Assembly: GCA_014879945.1 (NCBI GenBank)
Contig: JACSRE010000130.1
Coordinates: forward strand, 1-38,499
Reading direction: 5' to 3'
Origin: Myxococcus sp.
GTDB taxonomy: Bacteria; Myxococcota; Myxococcia; Myxococcales; Myxococcaceae
DNA: 38,499 nt
In this document: positions 1 to 7,381 of the stretch, piece after piece
Position numbering within the stretch: the first letter of the stretch is position 1
Layout of the letters: every line of letters begins with the position of its first letter
Position numbers and translations under genes: made by a program
The notes under the pieces: model-generated
Databases searched by the model: none
Told to the model about the DNA's origin: nothing
Seen by the model: the letters and a program-made list of their open reading frames with translations, nothing else

Positions 1-62
1 TCGCCCGTCAGCAGCGCGAGGGGCGACAGCTTCGCGCGGCGTGACCTAACCTGTTCGGCGCT
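1..62. other. left edge, no supported gene
   Basis: Short edge stretch before the stop codon of the first complete gene. No start codon with a convincing coding frame can be assigned. It may hold the end or beginning of a neighbouring gene outside the window, but nothing in it supports a call. Confidence 0.4.
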
Positions 63-674
63 CTAGGGCCGCGAGCCCCCGACCTTCTTCGCCAGCGCCT
101 TCGCCGAGTCGGGGACGTTGGTCGAGTAGTGCACCACGCCATCGCCGTCCGTCCACCGGTAGATGTCGTTGCCGGGTGTTCGCGGCTCGTCGGGGCGGGG
201 CGCGACTGGCGCAGGTGGTGGCGTTGGGAGCACGGCTGCGCGCGCCACCGCCTCACGCTCGAGGCGGAGCCGCTCCTGGGCGAGGGCCTCGCGCTCCGCG
301 GCCAGGCGGCGCTCGTTCTCGAGCTGCTGCTGCAGGAGCGCCTCGCGCTCGGACGCCAGGCGGCGCTCGGCGTCGAACTGGGCCTGCTGGGCCAGGCGCG
401 CCTGCTCGGCGTCCCAGGCGCGGCGCCGCTCGACGTCGAGCTCGGCGGCCGAGGGCTGCGCGTCTTGCCGAACCGCGAACCCCGTCGAGACTGCATACGG
501 CACGACCACGGCCTGGGGCCGCTGGCGGAGCAGCGGCGAGAGGGGGCGACCCAGGGGCTGCGCGTACGGCACCGGGTCGGGCTTCCACCCGCCGACGTAC
601 CCGGTCCACACGCCACCGCTCTGCGCGAGCGCGACGCCGCTGATCGAGAGAGAGATGACGAGGAGGAGTCTCAT
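63..674 (-). CDS. DUF4124-domain secreted coiled-coil protein
   Basis: 203 aa. Residues 1-17 form a signal peptide (MRLLLVISLSISGVALA), so the product is probably periplasmic or envelope-located. The middle (about 75-145) is a charged Glu/Arg/Ala/Gln-rich helix likely to form a coiled coil. A Pro-rich linker follows, and the C-terminal 40 residues match DUF4124: IYRWTDGDGVVHYSTNVP, the usual 'YRW-D--G--HYS--P' signature. DUF4124 has no established biochemical role. The ATG at 674 is preceded by a GGAG about six bases upstream. The gene is divergent from plsB, sharing a spacer of about 100 bases, but nothing shows a functional link. The domain call is firm and the function is unknown. Confidence 0.8.
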   Translation of the reverse strand: MRLLLVISLSISGVALAQSGGVWTGYVGGWKPDPVPYAQPLGRPLSPLLRQRPQAVVVPYAVSTGFAVRQDAQPSAAELDVERRRAWDAEQARLAQQAQFDAERRLASEREALLQQQLENERRLAAEREALAQERLRLEREAVARAAVLPTPPPAPVAPRPDEPRTPGNDIYRWTDGDGVVHYSTNVPDSAKALAKKVGGSRP

Positions 675-775
675 GGGGTGCTCCAGCGCAAGCGACGATC
701 GACAGTGTGACGACGTGCCGCGTCCAAAGCAACGCGGCCTCGAAAACGCTGTCAGCCCGGCCGCCGGTTGCCGGT

Positions 776-3319
776 ATGGTCCGCGCGGTGGACGCCCTGA
801 TCGAAAAGCCCGAGATCGAGGTCAGGCCTCGACTGCACCACGAGTTCGGCCCGGCGGGGCGCTGGCTCGCACGGCGGTACTTCGAGGCCGTGCGCTTCCC
901 TCAGGGAGCGGTCGACGAGCTCAAGGCCCTTCACCAGAAGGGGCTCGTCGTTCACGTCATGCGCACCACCGCGTGGGTGAACTTCTTGTACCTCCACTGG
1001 GCGATGGTGCGTCGGGGCCTGCCTCCGGTGCGCGCCGTCGTCAACCTGCGCCCGTGGTTCACCAGGCCCTTCACGCTGGCCGCCCAGCGCGGCGACTTCG
1101 ACGTGCGCTTCACCTACGCGCGGCGGCAGGGCGGCTCGGGGCTCATCTTCCTGCGCGAGAGCGCTTTCAACTCGGCGCGAGGAAAAGACGGCGAAGACCC
1201 CTTCCCTGCCCTGGTCGAGATGGCGCGCAAGTCGGACACCCCGGTGTTCCTGGTGCCCGAGCTCTTCGTCTGGGAGAAGTGGCTCCAGAAGATCACCCCC
1301 AGCGTCTTCGACCGCGTCTTCGGCAGCCCCGAGGCGCCCGGCTTTTTGCACTCGGTGGGCGCCTTCTTCCGCAACTACAAGCGCGCGCAGTTCCGGGTGG
1401 GCGACGCGATCGATCTGAACGCCTTCGTGGCGGACCACGCCGGCCAGCCCACCGAGGTCATCGCCCGCAAGGTGCGCAGCACGCTCCACCACCACCTGGC
1501 GCGCGAGACCCGGGCGGTGTTCGGCCCGCCGCGCAAGTCCACCGACCGGCTCATCGACGAGGCCATGCGCGATCGGGTGTTTCAGCAGTCGGTCGCCGAG
1601 ATCTCGAAGGAGCAGAGTAAGAGCGTCGAGGCGCTCAACCGCGCCGCCAAGCGGAGCTTCGCGGCGATCGCGGCGCGCTACAGCCCGACGGTGGTGGGCT
1701 TCACGGCGCCCATCCTCCACTGGGTCTTCAACCGCATCTACGACGGGGTCGAGGTCGACGAGGCGGGGCTCGAGCGCGCGATGAAGGCCGCGTCCGACGC
1801 GCCGGTGGTGTTGACGCCCTCGCACAAGAGCCACGTCGACTACCTGATCATGAGCTACGTGCTCTTTCAGCGCGGCTACACGGTGCCGCTGGTGGCCGCG
1901 GGCGCGAACCTCTCGTTCTTCCCCCTCGGCCCGTTCCTGCGGCGCGGCGGGGCCTTCTTCCTGCGGCGCAGCTTCAAGGGCGACAAGCTCTACACGGCGG
2001 TCTTCAAGGCCTACCTGAAGAAGCTGGTGCACGACGGCATTCACCACGAGTTCTTCCCCGAGGGCGGCCGCTCGAGGACGGGCAAGCTGCTCCCGCCCAA
2101 GCTCGGGCTGTTCACCTGGCTGGTCGACGCGGTGATCGAGGGCGCGCGGAACGAGCTGCTCTTCGTGCCGGTGGCCATCGACTACGAGAAGGTCGTCGAG
2201 GGCGCGAGCTACCGGGCCGAGCTGGCCGGCGGCGAGAAGAAGCCAGAGGATCTCAAGGCCCTGCTCTCGGCGCCGAGCGTGTTGACCGAGAACTACGGCC
2301 GCATTCACCTCACCTTCGACGAGCCGGTGTCGGTGGCGAAGCTGATGAAGGAGCGCGGCATCGACCCGCGCACGGCGACCGACGATCAGAAGAAGGCGCT
2401 CGTTCGCGCGCTGGGCCACCGGGTGATGCACGGCATCTCGCGGGTCTCGACGGTGACGCCGCACGCGCTGCTCGCCTCGGCCCTGCTCGCCCACCGCCGG
2501 CGCGGCATCTCGGTGCGGGAGATCACCGATCGCGTGATGCTGCTGCGCCGCATGGCGGCCGATCTGAACGCGCCCCTGTCGATTCAGCTGAAGGACTCGC
2601 CCTCGTCGCCCACGGTGTTGGGCCCCATCGCCGACGCCATGCGCATGTTCGCCGGCGAGGGCTTCGTGCGAATCGTCGAGGCCCGCGGCGAGCCGATCTA
2701 CCAGGTCGAGGAAGATCGGCGCACCGAGCTGACCTTCTACAAGAACACGCTGATGAACCTGATCGCCGGGCGCACCATCGTGTGCGCGGCGATCCTGTCG
2801 AGCGAGCCGGAGCGCTCCATCGTCGCCATTCGGGAGCGCGCGCTGGTGCTCTCGCGGCTGCTGAAGATGGAGTTCATCTACCCGGTGGGCCAGACCTTCG
2901 AGCACATCTTCGACGCGACGGTGGTGCACCTGACGGGGCTGGGGTTGGTGGTTCGCGGCGAGCACTCGCTCGAGGTGGCGCCCGAGGCCCACGTGCGGCC
3001 GTCGGTGCAGTTCCTCTCGGACCTGCTGCTCGACGTGCTCGAGTCGTACCACCTGGCGGCCCGGCAGATCGCCGACGCCCCCAAAGAGGGCCAGGACAAG
3101 AAGGACTTCATCAAGAAGGCGCTCGAGAACGGCCGCGCCGACTTCCTGGGCGGCACCATCATCTCGGCCGAGGCGGTGTCGAAGTCGAGCCTCGAGAACG
3201 CGCTGACGTACCTGGTGGAGCAGGGCTTCCTCACCGAGCAGAGCAAGCGCCTGGTGCCCGGCAAGCCGGTGGACGATCTGGTGGCCCAGCTGAAGCTGTT
3301 CCTGCCCGAGGTGCGGTGA
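776..3319 (+). CDS. plsB: glycerol-3-phosphate 1-O-acyltransferase PlsB
   Basis: 847 aa from ATG 776. The frame is open back to a GTG at 707, but the extra 23 residues are low-complexity and neither start has a clear ribosome site. PlsB acylates the sn-1 position of glycerol-3-phosphate at the inner membrane, the first step of phospholipid synthesis. All four acyltransferase blocks are present: the HX4D catalytic motif in SHKSHVDYL (H350 and D355), the GGAFFLRRSF block, FFPEGGRSRTGK (the glycerol-phosphate binding block) and the LLFVPVAIDY block. Length is close to E. coli PlsB (about 807 aa), with a catalytic block placed about 40 residues later. It reads into the next small gene with one base between stop and start, so the two are probably co-transcribed. 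A myxobacterial paralogue with a different acyl donor cannot be excluded. Confidence 0.93.
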   Translation: MVRAVDALIEKPEIEVRPRLHHEFGPAGRWLARRYFEAVRFPQGAVDELKALHQKGLVVHVMRTTAWVNFLYLHWAMVRRGLPPVRAVVNLRPWFTRPFTLAAQRGDFDVRFTYARRQGGSGLIFLRESAFNSARGKDGEDPFPALVEMARKSDTPVFLVPELFVWEKWLQKITPSVFDRVFGSPEAPGFLHSVGAFFRNYKRAQFRVGDAIDLNAFVADHAGQPTEVIARKVRSTLHHHLARETRAVFGPPRKSTDRLIDEAMRDRVFQQSVAEISKEQSKSVEALNRAAKRSFAAIAARYSPTVVGFTAPILHWVFNRIYDGVEVDEAGLERAMKAASDAPVVLTPSHKSHVDYLIMSYVLFQRGYTVPLVAAGANLSFFPLGPFLRRGGAFFLRRSFKGDKLYTAVFKAYLKKLVHDGIHHEFFPEGGRSRTGKLLPPKLGLFTWLVDAVIEGARNELLFVPVAIDYEKVVEGASYRAELAGGEKKPEDLKALLSAPSVLTENYGRIHLTFDEPVSVAKLMKERGIDPRTATDDQKKALVRALGHRVMHGISRVSTVTPHALLASALLAHRRRGISVREITDRVMLLRRMAADLNAPLSIQLKDSPSSPTVLGPIADAMRMFAGEGFVRIVEARGEPIYQVEEDRRTELTFYKNTLMNLIAGRTIVCAAILSSEPERSIVAIRERALVLSRLLKMEFIYPVGQTFEHIFDATVVHLTGLGLVVRGEHSLEVAPEAHVRPSVQFLSDLLLDVLESYHLAARQIADAPKEGQDKKDFIKKALENGRADFLGGTIISAEAVSKSSLENALTYLVEQGFLTEQSKRLVPGKPVDDLVAQLKLFLPEVR

Positions 3320-3320
3320 C

Positions 3321-3812
3321 GTGAGCGCGTTGATCTTGATGGTGCTGCTGCAGACCCCTGACGCTGGCGTGTCGTCGCACCCCCTCGAGGGCGTGTGGCA
3401 ACTCGATCTCGAGAAGTCGACCGACACCGCCCCCATCCTCGAGAAGCTGGGCGTCGGCTGGTTCGTGCGCTCGGCGGCGAAGTCGGTGCGGCCCATTCAC
3501 CGCATTCGGCTCAACAACGGCACGCTCTTCGTCGAGATCGACGCGACCGTCTCGAAGAAGCGCTTCCAGCTGGTGCTCGACGGCGCCACCCCAACGAAGG
3601 ACGACTTCTTCGGCGACGAGTTCAGCTACACCACGGTGCTCGAGAACGGCGTCTTCCGCTCGGCCGGGCGCATGACCGACCCCACGAAGAAGATGGGCAT
3701 CTCGCTGCGGCGCGAGCTGACCGCCGACGGCCTGATGCTCTACTGCATCACCCTGCTGCCCGACGGCCAGGAGCCGCTGGTGATCAACCGGGTGTTCCGC
3801 CGGAAGACGTGA
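3321..3812 (+). CDS. small secreted protein, possibly beta-barrel
   Basis: 163 aa, GTG start one base after the plsB stop, so translational coupling with plsB is likely. The first 15-19 residues (MSALILMVLLQTPDAG) resemble a short signal peptide. The remainder alternates hydrophobic and charged positions with repeated turns (LEGVWQLDLEKS, LNNGTLFVEIDA, KRFQLVLDGA, GRMTDPTKKMG). This looks like an all-beta, lipocalin or fatty-acid-binding-like fold, and the opening 'LEGVWQLD' resembles the first strand of lipocalin-like domains. That is a fold impression only. Position after plsB makes a lipid-linked role possible but unproven. The 3' end overlaps the convergent HEXXH gene by 29 bases. Confidence 0.65.
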   Translation: MSALILMVLLQTPDAGVSSHPLEGVWQLDLEKSTDTAPILEKLGVGWFVRSAAKSVRPIHRIRLNNGTLFVEIDATVSKKRFQLVLDGATPTKDDFFGDEFSYTTVLENGVFRSAGRMTDPTKKMGISLRRELTADGLMLYCITLLPDGQEPLVINRVFRRKT

Positions 3813-4356
3813 AGGTGGCGCCGCGCCCTGCCCGCCAGGCCTCGCGCGCGGCGAGGAAGGCCGCCGTCCAGTCGCGCCCCCGGAGGACGAACGGGCGCCC
3901 CTCGAAGCAGCCCTGCGCCCACGCCTGCTCGACCAGCGTCGCCTGCTGCTCGCAGTTGAGCTCGGCCCACGCGCGCCCCTGCAAGAGCCCCTTCTCGAGC
4001 TGATAGCCGTCACCCAGCGTCTGCGCGTGCAGGGAGTCGGTGATGTACGCGTGCCCCCCGTGCTGGAACTGCCAGACGTGGGTGGCCTCGTGAACGAGCA
4101 GGTGCATGGGCGCGGCGCCGACGGGCAGCGGCAAGTGCATGGTGTTCTCGATCACGAACGCGCGGCGGCTGAGGTTGATGAGCCCGGAGAGGGCCTCGCG
4201 CACGACGATCACCTCGAGGTCGAGCGAGGCGCCGAAGACGCCACCGAGCACCGCGCGCTCCCGGGCGCTCAGGCCCCGGCGCGGCGCGTGGCTCTGCGCG
4301 CCCACCTGCGAGACCAGCCGCGCGACCGCCCAGCCGACGCGGGCCTTCCAGCTCAT
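3784..4356 (-). CDS. HEXXH-motif protein, DUF4157-like putative metallopeptidase
   Basis: 190 aa. The centre carries LLVHEATHVWQFQHGG, an HEXXH zinc-binding motif followed by the 'VWQ' seen in DUF4157-like and Vgr-associated proteins. About 40 residues later comes WAELNCEQQATLVEQ, the usual 'N-EQQA' segment of that group. There is no signal peptide: the N-terminus is basic and amphipathic (MSWKARVGWAVARLV). The ATG overlaps the stop of the upstream beta-propeller lipoprotein gene by four bases (ATGA), so the two are translationally coupled. DUF4157-like domains are often found with secreted toxin or phage-tail-like systems, but no such genes are nearby. A third zinc ligand is not obvious. Proteolytic activity is inference from the motif. 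Confidence 0.7.
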   Translation of the reverse strand: MSWKARVGWAVARLVSQVGAQSHAPRRGLSARERAVLGGVFGASLDLEVIVVREALSGLINLSRRAFVIENTMHLPLPVGAAPMHLLVHEATHVWQFQHGGHAYITDSLHAQTLGDGYQLEKGLLQGRAWAELNCEQQATLVEQAWAQGCFEGRPFVLRGRDWTAAFLAAREAWRAGRGATFTSSGGTPG

Positions 4357-5318
4357 CGGCAGATCGACTGGTACAGGGGCGGAGCGTCGGTGATGGTCTC
4401 ACTCGCGGTGAAGTACGAGCGCCCGTCGGCCGAGAACGCCACCGCCTCACCCTGCACCTCCTGCGCGACGGGCACGTTGACGGGCGCGGCGCCGAACGCC
4501 GACTCGAGCGCCCCGCCGTCGGTGCGCATCAGCACCAGGCGGTTGTACATGCGCAGCAGCACCGCGTCGCCGCACGGGCTGGCGTCGGCGCCGGTCAACT
4601 GGCTGTCGGTCGGGCCTGGCACCGGCAACGTCACCACCTCTTCGAGCGTCACCTGGGTGCCCGGCGTCAGCGGCATCGGGAAGCGGAACACGGTGCTGGG
4701 CTGGAACCCGCCGGGGGCCTTGGTGATCACGTAGGGCCTGCCCGACTGGGGGTCGACGATCAGCGCCTCAGCGTTGTTCCGCGCGCCGGCCGGGTACTGA
4801 AACGGCAAGCGCTCGCCGGTCACCGTCACGACGGCGCCGCCGGGCACCACCGAAGGCTCGGGCACGACGTAGAGCGCGTAGTCGCTGCGCACCCGGCTGT
4901 TGTCGCCAAAGTCGGCGATGAAGACGCAGGAGCCGGTCGCGCAGGGCCCCACGGCCACGTCTTCCCAGTCGCGGTTGGTGGCGCCCTGCACCGAGAACTC
5001 CTGCAGCACCGCCGCGTTCTGCGCCGAGAGCGCGAAGAAGTGCGCCGCGTCGCCCGAGTCGTTGTGGGCGTACAGCACCCCTGCCTGGGTTCGGCTCGCA
5101 GCCAGCCCCGAGAGCTCGACGACGGGCGCCACCACGTCTCCGAGCGCGCGGGGGGTCGTCCACGCGGCGCACGTCTGGCGGCACCCCTGGCCACCGTCGG
5201 CGCCACCGTCGATCGACGCCACCCCGCCGTCATCGGCGGTGGCGGGCACGAAGACCTGCGCTGGCTTCGGCGCACAACCCAGGAGCGCGACGATCGGCCC
5301 GACCACCCAGAGACGCAT
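4353..5318 (-). CDS. predicted lipoprotein with beta-propeller-like repeats
   Basis: 321 aa from ATG 5318. The frame is open upstream, but only this start places a lipobox at the N-terminus (MRLWVVGPIVALLGC, Cys15). After a Asp/Gly-rich spacer come recurring blocks: LYAHNDSGD, NRDWEDVAVGP, FIADFGDNSRV, NNAEALIVDPQSGRPYVITK, and a last blade near AVAFSADGRSYFT. The 'DWED-A-GP', 'IADFGDN' and 'AEAL-VDP--G--Y-ITK' blocks recur in a widespread family of secreted beta-propeller proteins of unknown function. A disulfide-prone region lies near CRQTC. It is coupled by a four-base overlap to the HEXXH gene downstream, which suggests they act together at the envelope. No substrate can be assigned. Confidence 0.75.
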   Translation of the reverse strand: MRLWVVGPIVALLGCAPKPAQVFVPATADDGGVASIDGGADGGQGCRQTCAAWTTPRALGDVVAPVVELSGLAASRTQAGVLYAHNDSGDAAHFFALSAQNAAVLQEFSVQGATNRDWEDVAVGPCATGSCVFIADFGDNSRVRSDYALYVVPEPSVVPGGAVVTVTGERLPFQYPAGARNNAEALIVDPQSGRPYVITKAPGGFQPSTVFRFPMPLTPGTQVTLEEVVTLPVPGPTDSQLTGADASPCGDAVLLRMYNRLVLMRTDGGALESAFGAAPVNVPVAQEVQGEAVAFSADGRSYFTASETITDAPPLYQSICR

Positions 5319-5384
5319 CGAGGCATCGTGCACGATGGCGCTGCCGCGGGGAACGCCGATTACATCGACGCGTCGTGAACGATG
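5316..5384. repeat. imperfect 22-base direct repeat at a gene junction
   Basis: Bases 5316-5337 and 5363-5384 match at 19 of 22 positions, offset by 47 bases. The right copy encodes the last residues of the NTF2-like protein (VHDAS). The left copy includes the start codon of the downstream lipoprotein gene, and read in another frame it also gives VHDASM. It looks like a small duplication of the 3' end of one gene that now provides the start of the next. Confidence 0.6.
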
Positions 5385-5803
5385 CGCCACCCCGCGGCGA
5401 GGCGGAGCAGGACGATCACGGTGTTGCCGCTGAGCGCCGGCTTGTCGGGGAACCGCAAAGTCCACTTCGCGGAGATGGACACCGCGTCCTTCGTCTCGCG
5501 AACGTCCCACGGGTCGATCGACAGCTGCCCCATCGCCTTCCCGTTCGGGTAGCGCTTGAGGTACCGGGCCAGCACCTCGGCGCGCCCGCGGGTGACGCCG
5601 TCGGAGGCCGGCACGCCCGCGTCGGGGTCGGCCGCGCGCGGCGGCGAGACGAAGACGGCGTCGTCAGCGTAGAGGGCACAGAAGGCCACCAGGTCGCCAC
5701 GGTTCCACGCCGCCACCTGACGTTGAACGACGGCCAGCACCTCGGCGCCGGGCCCGGTGCCGCCGTCGGCCGCCAGGGCGAGCGTCAGGGCGAGGCCGAG
5801 CAT
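5360..5803 (-). CDS. secreted NTF2-like (SnoaL/DUF4440) protein
   Basis: 147 aa with an N-terminal signal sequence (MLGLALTLALAADGG). The body fits the NTF2/SnoaL fold: VLAVVQRQVAAWNRGDLVAFCALYADDAVFV, the typical helix 'W--GD---F---Y--DAVF', ends in a beta sheet closing with GWRIVHDAS. Members bind small ligands or have lost catalysis, so the function is open. The start overlaps the end of the DsbD-like gene by 19 bases, so it is probably expressed from that transcript. The 3' end contains one copy of a short direct repeat whose second copy spans the start codon of the next gene. Confidence 0.75.
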   Translation of the reverse strand: MLGLALTLALAADGGTGPGAEVLAVVQRQVAAWNRGDLVAFCALYADDAVFVSPPRAADPDAGVPASDGVTRGRAEVLARYLKRYPNGKAMGQLSIDPWDVRETKDAVSISAKWTLRFPDKPALSGNTVIVLLRLAAGWRIVHDASM

Positions 5804-7338
5804 GTCGCGATCGCCACCTTCTGCATCTCGGTGAGGAAGCGCGCCGAGTCCATGAAGCCGGTGACGCGCGGGCTCTCGAGCACGTCGCCGGTGGGGCTGA
5901 CGAAGGCCACCGTGGGCAGGCCCTTCACGCCGAACTTCTCGTAGAGCTTGTCGGTGATCTCGTGATCGTTCGTCCCGTCGACCTTGATGGTGACGAAGCG
6001 CTGCGACTCGCTGACGACCTCGCTGGCCACGTAGGTGTGCTGGTCGAGCTCCTTACAGGCGGCGCACCAGTCGGCGAAGAAGTCGATCATCACCGGCTTG
6101 CAGTCGGCCTTCGCCTTCGCGAGCGTCGCCTCGAAGCGGTCAGCCGACTTCGACCGATCGGCCTGGAAGACGAGCCCCCAGACGAACTCGGCTCGCTTCC
6201 CGGTGAGCTTCGAGAGCGCCTCGCGAGCCTGCGCCAGCTGCGCCGCGACGGCGTTCTTCTTCTCCTGATCGGCCTCGACGCCGAGCCGCTGATCGAGCGC
6301 GGCGATCTGCTGCTCGAGCACCGCGCGCTGGTCGGCCAGCGCGGGGTCCACCCGGAGCTGCTCGGGCGCGCCCGCGGCCGCCACGCGCACCAGGAAGGCC
6401 GCGACGAGGGCCGCGGTGCCGAGGGCCTTGAGCGCCCACTCCCCCTCCTCTTTGAACGAGAGGTGAATCGCACCGATCGCCACGCCGATGAAGGCCAGGA
6501 GCGCCGCGACCCCGATGCCGAGGCCTCGACCGAGGGCCACGCCGAGCCCCTCGAGCGCGAGCCGCACCGCCGGAAAGGCGTCGCGCAGGTACGAGGCGGC
6601 CAGCGCCAGGAGCGCCACGCCGAAGACGCTCTTGACCCACTCCATCCACACCCCGCCCTTGGGCAACCGCACGGTGAAGACGCCGATGAGGAAGAAGGGC
6701 ACGCCGATGCCGAGCGCGTAGATGAAGAGCAGCCCGCCGCCGAGCAGCGGGTCCTGGGTCTTCGAGACCCACGCCAGCACGCCCGTCAGCACCGGGCCGG
6801 TACACGGGGCAGCGAGGAACCCGGCGACCGAGCCCATCAAGAGCGCGCCGATCAGCCCGCCTCCACCGACGTTGTTGAGCTTCACCGCCAGGCCCGACGG
6901 GAGCGCGAGCTCGAACGCGCCGAACATCGAGCTGGCCAGCACCACCATGAAGATCGCCAGCCCCGTCACCACCCACGGGTTCCCCAGCGCCGACCCGAAG
7001 GCCTTGCCCGAGAGCGCGGCGACCACCCCGAGGACGCTGAAGACCGCGCCCATGCCGAAGACGTACGCGGTGGTCAGCACGAAGGCCCGGCCGCGACTGT
7101 CGGCCTGCCTGGCGCCGAAGACGCCGACGGTGATCGGAATGAGCGGGTACACGCACGGCGTGAGCGAGGTGAGGAGCCCGCCGAGGAAGATGGTGCCCGC
7201 CGCGAACAACCACTGGCCCGAGTCGAGCAGGCCCGAGGCGTCGAGCGCGCTGGTCGGCCCCGTCGGGAGGATCGCCGGGACGATCGCCAGGCCCAACGCC
7301 GCCACCACCGCCAACCCCATCACGCTCGTTCGTCCCAT
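5785..7338 (-). CDS. DsbD-like thiol:disulfide interchange protein (CcdA-like membrane domain plus thioredoxin)
   Basis: 517 aa. It would carry electrons from cytoplasmic thioredoxin across the inner membrane to periplasmic disulfides. A DsbD-beta/CcdA-type membrane domain spans about 40-320, with the paired redox cysteines in LTPCVYP (Cys62) and APCTGP (Cys179) and several hydrophobic helices. A charged Gln/Ala-rich helix (about 325-380) follows, then a C-terminal thioredoxin domain with WCAAC (Cys425, Cys428). The N-terminal immunoglobulin-like DsbD-alpha domain is missing, so electrons must leave through the thioredoxin domain or a separate partner. The helical insert before the thioredoxin domain is unusual. 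Start choice is either ATG 7338 or the methionine at residue 7. The downstream NTF2-like gene overlaps its 3' end. Confidence 0.9.
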   Translation of the reverse strand: MGRTSVMGLAVVAALGLAIVPAILPTGPTSALDASGLLDSGQWLFAAGTIFLGGLLTSLTPCVYPLIPITVGVFGARQADSRGRAFVLTTAYVFGMGAVFSVLGVVAALSGKAFGSALGNPWVVTGLAIFMVVLASSMFGAFELALPSGLAVKLNNVGGGGLIGALLMGSVAGFLAAPCTGPVLTGVLAWVSKTQDPLLGGGLLFIYALGIGVPFFLIGVFTVRLPKGGVWMEWVKSVFGVALLALAASYLRDAFPAVRLALEGLGVALGRGLGIGVAALLAFIGVAIGAIHLSFKEEGEWALKALGTAALVAAFLVRVAAAGAPEQLRVDPALADQRAVLEQQIAALDQRLGVEADQEKKNAVAAQLAQAREALSKLTGKRAEFVWGLVFQADRSKSADRFEATLAKAKADCKPVMIDFFADWCAACKELDQHTYVASEVVSESQRFVTIKVDGTNDHEITDKLYEKFGVKGLPTVAFVSPTGDVLESPRVTGFMDSARFLTEMQKVAIATCSASP

Positions 7339-7381
7339 GCGGTGCCCTATGTAACCAGAGCCCGCCGGGTTTCAGAGGGAT

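Noticed and set aside
163-1620. 485-aa plus-strand ORF at the left edge
   Set aside because: Arg/Ser-rich with no plausible family, overlapping the DUF4124 gene antisense and plsB in another frame.
752-3496. 914-aa minus-strand ORF opposite plsB
   Set aside because: It is rich in His/Arg/Leu without domain-like structure and mirrors the plsB codons, as usual in GC-rich DNA. plsB has all four motifs, so the antisense frame is a shadow.
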